Below, piece by piece: positions 57,761-64,000 of a stretch of DNA of 64,000 nucleotides. The DNA comes from Nageia nagi (lineage: Eukaryota; Pinophyta), in the NCBI GenBank assembly GCA_050084985.1, contig JBITNC010000001.1, positions 47,802,001 through 47,866,000 on the forward strand, written 5' to 3'. The notes beneath the pieces are model-generated. The model had not been told where the DNA came from. It saw nothing but the letters and a program-made list of their open reading frames with translations, and did not search any database. A program made the position numbers and the translations under genes. Numbering within the stretch: position 1 is the stretch's first letter; each line of letters opens with the position of its first letter.

Positions 57761-57879
57761 ATCTTGATGTTATGAAAATCTTGCTTTGCTTCATCTGATC
57801 AAGAGAACTAAGCATGTTTCTTTAGCATTGCTGTGATTGGAGAAATAATTTCAAAAAAATCACTAGTAAATTTCTTAAC

Positions 57880-58690
57880 AAAATTATTTTGACCAAGGAA
57901 TGATTATAGGGCCTTCTTATTTGAGGGTAAAGGTAATGCCTCAATATCTTTGACCTTGTCAAGATCAATTGCTAGCCCTCCTTATAAAATAATGTGACCA
58001 AGTAGTTTTCCTTGGTTAACCATAAAAATAGAGTTTTTAGGATTAATGAAAATTTTAAATTGCATACATTTCTAAAAAAATTTCCTAAGGTAGTCTATGT
58101 GATTCTTTCTACTTTTATAAAATATAGTAATATCATCTAAATAGACTAGGATTATTTTGTTAATCAACTCATCAATGGCATGGTCCATAGCTCTTTGAAA
58201 TGTAGCCCCAGCATTGGAGAGACCAAAAGGCATTCTTTGAAATGCAAATGTTCCCCACTTAGTTGTAAATGTAGTTTTATACTAATACTCATCCTTTACC
58301 AAAATTTGATTGAATTCTAAAAAGAAATCAATCATAAAGTAACAACATGCTCTAACTACTATTTGCAAGATTTGTTCCATAGGAGGAAGATGATAGTTAT
58401 CTTTTAGGGAAACTTGATTTAGATTTCAGAAATCCACATATAGTTTGATTTTTCTATTATTTTTTATTACTAAGACTAAATTAGCTATCCAAGTAGAGTG
58501 CTTTATAGGATAAATTATTTTAGCATCCAAGAGCTTAAGTAACTTCTATTTCATAACTTTTTCTATCCTTGGGTTTATAGGCCTCTACTTTTTCCTATAT
58601 GGTTTTACATATGGTAAAAGTTTAATGGTATGTTGGATCACATTCTTTTCATAAGCTTTCAAATCATCATAAGTCCATGCAATTACTTTA
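57880..58690 (-). pseudogene. Gypsy reverse transcriptase
   Basis: Motifs in order: VIQHTIKLLPYVKPYRKKQR (one codon a stop), LLDAKIIYPIKHSTWIANLV, KLYVDF, DNYHLPPMEQIL, KWGTFAFQRMPFGLSNAGAT and FQRAMDHAIDEL. The active site reads ILVYLDDITIF, a YLDD variant of YVDD. Largely one frame up to the active site, then frameshifts. Copies element RNA into DNA. Confidence 0.9.
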
Positions 58691-58965
58691 AAAAAATCAA
58701 AATAGATATGAAGTAGCATTTCTTTTTATTCCTCAGTGCATTCTTATCCAACCTTTGTGCTTCTTCCTAGTTCAACTTCTAGCTCTACATGAATTTGCTT
58801 TTGAACAATTATTAATTTGGAATTTTGAATTATTTTGAATCAAATAATTGTTAAAAAGAAGCAAACCTTTGCATATAACATTATTTATTAATTGAATAAC
58901 ATCCAATTCTTGTAAACAATCAGGGAGTTATATAACACCAAAGTTGTGAGCTACTACTTCATGTA

Positions 58966-59352
58966 TCAAAAAATAGCTAGGAAAGATTTTGATAGATCCC
59001 ATACCCTATTCATGTAAGTCTTTAGATAATGATGCCTTGCATTAATTTTATCTTTCACTTGATTAATAACTAGCTTAGAATCTCTATAGACTTTTAAACA
59101 TCTGATACCCATGCTAATAAGTTTAGATAGCCCTAAACTAAGAGCTTCATATTCAATAACATTATTGGTGCAAGTCCATGTGAACTTGAATGAAAACCTT
59201 TTCTTATGTCCCTTAAGTGACTTAAAAATAATACTAGCATTGCAACCATATTTGCATCTAGCCCCATCAAAGAACATTGTCCATACTTCATATTCCTTTT
59301 GAGCTGAGATTGAAATTGGTTGAATATTTTCATATAAGCAACAATTACCCAT
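58966..59352 (-). pseudogene. Archaeal-type RNase H located between protease and reverse transcriptase
   Basis: An open stretch of 128 codons: WTMFFDGARCKYGCNASIIF, CTNNVIEYEALSLGLSKLIS, LKVYRDSKLVINQVKDKINA, HHYLKTYMNRVWDL. The Asp of FFDGA, the Glu of EYEAL and the Asp of YRDS are all present, so this is better preserved than the copy at 285-740. In the classical Tat arrangement this domain lies after the gypsy RNase H and before integrase. Here it precedes reverse transcriptase on the coding strand. Confidence 0.85.
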
Positions 59353-59699
59353 GCCAATATTAGTGACCTAATAATTAAGGTCATTTGCTAAAAGTATCTT
59401 TGTGGTCGATAGTGATTCCATAAGTGGATTCCTTTCAAAAGTCTCTACTTGCTCAAAGTCATTCATGTAATTTTTTCAATTATATTCATTAGATGAACAT
59501 TTTGGGTACCATCATTTGGGATTTTGACATGCTTATTCTTAAAAGAAAGTAGAATATGTGTATAATATAAAGCTAAATATCCTCCTAACTTGGTAGTAAA
59601 TTATTTGGACAAGTAGATTCAAAACAAAGGTGGAAGATCAACTATAATAATATTCTAAATGACACAAATATCATGAAATGCATTCAAATTTATCATAAC

Positions 59700-60074
59700 T
59701 CCTTTGACATTACTAATCACATCAACTAGGGAAGAATCTAGTTGTACAAATCCATCAATTCATCGAGTTATATATAATTTCATTTCATCTACAACAGCTT
59801 TAGGAATGGCAATACTAGAAACTCTAGTATCAATCATACAATTGTTAACCATCCAACCATCGAATCTAAGGGAAAAATAAAAAGGTGGAGGTCTTCTTAT
59901 ACCTATTGGAAATGGATGGACATCATTAGAATTTATAAACACTACATTGTCCTTATTAGTCCTTATCTTACTATTCTTTAGCTTCAAAGCTTCTTTCAAA
60001 AGGTCAATTTGACCCAAAATTCTCAATGCATTAATCATAGTCATTTTAGAAGGTGTTCTTTTCAATTCTTCCAC
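59700..60074 (-). pseudogene. Gypsy aspartic protease and gag-pol junction
   Basis: Codons from 60074 read MEELKRTPSKMTMINALRIL and DLLKEALKL, a segment seen between gag and protease in Tat-like elements. Then SLRFDGWMVNNCMIDTRVSS and AIPKAVVDEMKLYI: a retropepsin whose DTG active site is DTR. Upstream sequence, still in the gag-protease linker, continues to 60244, where it is cut by another element. Confidence 0.85.
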
Positions 60075-60244
60075 TATATTGTATGAAACATAAGAGGATT
60101 ACTTGTTTTAGCAGGTTGATAAGATCTCGATTATTAAGTAGCTTTATCCTTTTATTGTTCAGTTATGAAAGGATATCTTACTAGAGAAAGTCTCTCTCTT
60201 TTTAGGACATCATTTTTGGTTTGAGCAGGGTTTCTTGTAGCAAA

Positions 60245-63100
60245 TGTAGACACCTAAAAATGATCCCTCTCTTGATAAGAGAAATAAGGGGATCAAAATC
60301 TAAGCAAATAATGAAGTTTGCTAAAACTTTCTAATTGCTAGCGACCTAGTACAATCATTGATGATCAAGTACAATCATTGATGCCTGATATGAAATCACT
60401 AGTGATATTGCAAATAGAAAAGTTAAAATTTTTTGGAAAACTTAAGGTGCTTAGGGAAATAAACTAGTGGATCAAGGATGAGCCATCCTTGATCCTCCAC
60501 CTTCCCTACATAGATAGAGCCTATGATAAGGTTGAATAAGCTTTTTTATCTAGTTTGTGCCTCCAAAATAGCAACCTTGGCCACTTAAAAAATCTATAAA
60601 TTAAACCTCCCTCAAGGAGAAAAAGAGATAATATTGAATGCAACCTTATACTATTGAATGCATCCATATTTTTGAGTATATTGCATTTACTATTTTTGAT
60701 TACATGAATGTTTATTTATGTTTATTTGCTTTGATTTCATAGCATGAGTAGGTATATTTTGATGTGTTTTTTTTTATGTTTATGTAGGATTTATAGGAAC
60801 AATAACTGATTTGAACAAAGAAGAGCCAAGGAACCAACAAGGAGGAAATAATCAACATTATTTTCCTTCTTATGTAGGTTTCATAAACATCACTTGAAGC
60901 TTGTAGACAAGGGAAAAGAAGGGCTCCAAGAGGCCCACATTATTTATTGTACTTAAGCCCTTCATGCAAGGCAAACTTGTAATGAAAATTGAGGTTTATA
61001 CCAAAGATCAATAAATAGTTTTATTGGTTGTAACATCTTTTATTTTGCATGCTTGTAGGGTTGTTTTTTGGGTAAACATTCTAGCATTAAAAGGAGGGCC
61101 CTCATACATAGGCTACATAAAAAATGAGGTGCAAGGGGTGTTTCCTATTTTTTTGGTCCATTTTTGTTTAATATGTTTTGTGGTAATGTTATTAAATTCA
61201 TGGTATTTTGTATTTTGTATCTATGTGATCATCAGTGATTATTATTGGGTGCTAGCAACTGATACTAGGATGCTAGTGATTGGAATAAAATACCAACGAT
61301 TAGACTGGATCACTAACAATTTTGAGTAAAAATGTGAAAATACTAGCAATCAAATATAGAGGGTATATATTTCAAAAATTTTCAAATTTGAAAGCATAAT
61401 TTAAGCATTAAAATGAAAAACATAAATGAACCACCCCTTGTCTTTGATTTTTTTGCCTAGATTGCATATAGGAAGGGTGGATTAATGTTTAGGTAATATG
61501 CATTATTTTTTCTTTATTTAAATAAAAATTGCACAAATATTATCTATCTTTGTTGGTTTTGGGAATGAACAAACAAACTCATATAATATTTTCCATTACA
61601 CCCACTTATGCTCTCCCTTTGCTCCAAAAGGCAATCTTAGGTGATTAGAATGGATGCAATAGGAAAAGAGAAAATGAACCCTTTTTCTTTTTCTCACTTC
61701 ATGTCATTAAGATTGGTAATGAACTCTCATTAAATTACTTCTACACTTAGAAGGAGGAGTTAACTTTCATTAAGAGTGAAATGAATATAAGATCAATTTA
61801 CTAGGGTTAAGGTAGATTCCAGCATATTAAATTAGTTAATTTATTAGGTGGGTATTTTTCTTCACATTAATACTCTTCATTGTCCACTTCATCACTCCAA
61901 AATAAGGTTGAAGGATCATAAATTAAAGAGGATTTAAAGAAACTAATTTAAAAAAATTCATTTCACATTAAAACTCTTCTTGTCTACCTTACCACTCTGA
62001 AAGGAGGTCAAAGGATTGTGATTTGAATAAGAGTTAAAGAATATATCATTTAAGGTAATTTATACCAACTTAAATAGCTTCTTACATGTCTCATTTTACC
62101 TCTTCAAAACTAGGTCAAAGGTAGATGTGATTAGTAAGATGTGGTAAATGAACTTCACCTAATTACTTTTGCACTCAAAAGGAGTAAATGAATCTCATTA
62201 ATTTTCGATTAAAGAATCACACTAAAATTGGTAATGAATCTCATGGGTTAGATTAAGACTCATTAATTAAAACACTACTTTGTTTACATTAAATAAAACA
62301 TAATCAAAGGACATGTATGTTGGGTTGTAGTTATCATGAGTTCTTTTATCTTTACTAAATATGTATAATACCATTTAATAATAAACATCATTGAGTTGGA
62401 GGTGATGAAAAACCATTGATTCTACATTCCTTGTGTATTCACCTACTACATCATAAGTTGTAGAGCCAAACTTGGAGATGAATAAAATGTTTAAGGATAA
62501 AAATCATCACTTTCCATCGAGTGAATATAAATAAGGAGGCTATGCTTGGGTTCCAATATCAATATGGTCTTCAATGGTATTCCATGAGCCTCATTGCATT
62601 AAGGGGACTACCTTAAGTACCAAGCTAATACTTCATCATAGATTACCTATAAGATTTTAGCCTACCCTTGTTTAAACCCCTAACTAGAAAGAATAAAACT
62701 AGGAAAATTAACAAGAATAAAATTAATGATTCACATCATTCATTAAAGAAAAATTAATTCAATCTATCAACAAAATTAGATAATATAATCACACCAAAAA
62801 GATAAGTTTATAAATAGGCTATTTGTACATTCATTTATTTTCTTGAGAAGATAATAAAAAATAAAAATATAATTGCTATGAATGATGTATGTTTTATTTT
62901 ACTTCTTGTTTAATAAAAAACAAAAACAAAAATAAAATTAAAAAGTGTAAAGTCCTAAAAAATGAAAGAGAATGGTTAATACTCATTCTCAAATGACTTG
63001 TCAACAATAAGAGCCTTATGAAGAAACTTACCAAGAAAGACAACTGAGCCATAGGTATCATAGGTCTAGTGAAGACATATTAAGGAGAGGAACTCCTTGA
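60245..63100 (+). mobile_element. 5' LTR and leader of a plus-strand LTR element (partial)
   Basis: TGTAGACACC at 60245 starts abruptly inside the minus-strand gypsy sequence; the five preceding bases are GCAAA. A TATA box (TATAAATA, 62526-62533) suggests an LTR over 2.3 kb long. I could not place its right end or a primer site, and the second LTR is outside the window. No genes are recognised in this stretch. Confidence 0.5.
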
Positions 63101-63139
63101 GAAATAGAGGATACCTTAAATGAAGTGAGATAATGTTTA

Positions 63140-64000
63140 ATTGAATTAAGGATTCCTCATTCTTCTCATTCTCATAGTCTTCTATTAGATTTAACTTATC
63201 TAGCAGAAGATACACCAATAGGTAATGAGGAAGAGATCATTTTAAGGACTATTACCCCATCACAAATGCATTCAGCTTATGGTATTTTACAAAAGAGTAT
63301 TTTTAAACCAAAGCACAACCACATTAGGCATTATCTACCACATTGACATCTTGTTCAATCCTATATAAGATAAGATGATTATACCCCTTCCACCATCTCT
63401 AGAAGGATCGACGAGTTTGATGATATAATTTTGATACATATAGCTACTCTAGTACCTGAATCTAGAAGCCATTGTAGGGTATATAATGATGCTTATCATA
63501 TTCTAAAAATAAATAATCCTACCCTTAGGACTAGTCATTCTTCTTTAATTATGAGTTACATGGAACCTAGTACTACTTATACTACCCCTATGACTAGAAA
63601 TAAAACTCCCAAACAAAGACATAGAGGAAATATTGATCCTTTAAGGTATAAGGTAGAAGAAATACCATCATATATGGCTAAATTAAATCAAAATCAAGAA
63701 TATATTTAGGATAACCAAAAAAATATTTTATATAAACCAAACAAACCTAAAGAATTGGGGCAAAATCCATGTTTGCAAACACAACCTGTGTTTCATGCAT
63801 ATCAAAGTAAAACACCGATAGGGCAACCTAAAAAACAAAAGGTTCAAACTAAAATTCAGAATAGACCTAACAAAAAAATAGTAGATAATAGGAATTTTCC
63901 ATCTAGATCAAGATCCTTATCTCCTCAAGTTCATCAAAATTATAAAAATCAAAATCTTCACTTACCTAGAAAAAGGGAAGTATTACATGAGCAACAACAA
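63140..64000 (+). pseudogene. Coding-like tract running off the window, unrecognised
   Basis: One frame (codons from 63179) stays coding-like for over 800 bases with few stops: LLLDLTYLAEDTPIGNEEE, ILRTITPSQMHSAYGILQKS, then from 63431 IHIATLVPESRSHCRVYNDA. After a stop at 63707 it continues in the same frame with a basic Pro/Gln/Lys/Asn-rich part (FHAYQSKTPIGQPKKQKVQT). By position it would be the amino-terminal part of gag, or a preceding ORF, of the element starting at 60245. No family recognised. Confidence 0.45.

Larger units (their letters stand above)
51990..60244 (-). mobile_element. Minus-strand Ty3/gypsy element with two RNase H domains and an extra 3' ORF
   Basis: Coding-strand order: protease (about 60000), an archaeal-type RNase H (59.3 kb), reverse transcriptase (58.3 kb), gypsy RNase H (57.5 kb), integrase (56.5 kb), then a ~3.5-kb unrecognised ORF. 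The gag side is cut at 60244 by another LTR element; neither LTR of this copy was identified. All frames are decayed. Confidence 0.85.

Noticed and set aside
62574-62590. 'tggtattccatgagcc' as primer binding site of the right-hand element
   Set aside because: Too many mismatches to the tRNA-Met site and no LTR end (CA) next to it.

Overview
This window looks like gene-poor, AT-rich nuclear DNA from a seed plant. It is packed with old, nested LTR retrotransposons and a few decayed plant genes: a class-3-type lipase, several pentatricopeptide-repeat (PPR) fragments and a plant mobile domain gene. A large gymnosperm-like genome would fit, because the elements are numerous, degenerate and not cleared out, but nothing in the sequence proves that lineage. 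There is no bacterial-type gene organisation, and I saw no rRNA, functional tRNA or CRISPR array.

Layout. 1-~3.4 kb: 3' half of a plus-strand Ty3/gypsy element (end of RNase H, second RNase H, integrase, start of the 3' LTR). 4.5-15.0 kb: a dead lipase pseudogene split by a 9.65 kb Ty1/copia element (4805-14454, target duplication CCTCA). That element has an unusually long leader, and a solo LTR of another family (8243-8699, duplication GATAG) sits inside the leader. 15.5-29.7 kb: a 14.2 kb minus-strand tandem array of four LTRs and three gag-protease interiors, bounded as a whole by one target duplication (TAATT). A solo LTR of the copia family above lies in one interior (25490-25989, duplication CCCTC). 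30.4-31.8 kb: a minus-strand PPR pseudogene built of 228-bp tandem units. 32.6-38.1 kb: a complete but internally deleted gypsy element (duplication CATTT) whose polyprotein keeps one reading frame throughout. 38.4-41.5 kb: plus-strand PPR remnants and a foldback element. 43.4-50.7 kb: an LTR element (duplication GTGAA) with a sense gag and, on the opposite strand, a three-exon plant mobile domain gene with its own TATA box. 52.0-60.2 kb: a minus-strand gypsy element in the order protease, RNase H, reverse transcriptase, RNase H, integrase, followed by a long unrecognised ORF. 60.2-64.0 kb: start of a plus-strand LTR element inserted into that gypsy copy, running off the window with an unrecognised coding tract.

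No intact host gene is evident. Nearly every reading frame carries nonsense changes of the C-to-T type, as expected of long-methylated repeats. The most interesting items are the antisense intron-bearing plant mobile domain gene inside a gag-only LTR element, the palindromic box repeated through that same element, the tandem LTR array with a single target duplication, and the gypsy element with an RNase H placed before its reverse transcriptase plus a large extra ORF. All product calls come from reading motifs by eye; no database search was run.
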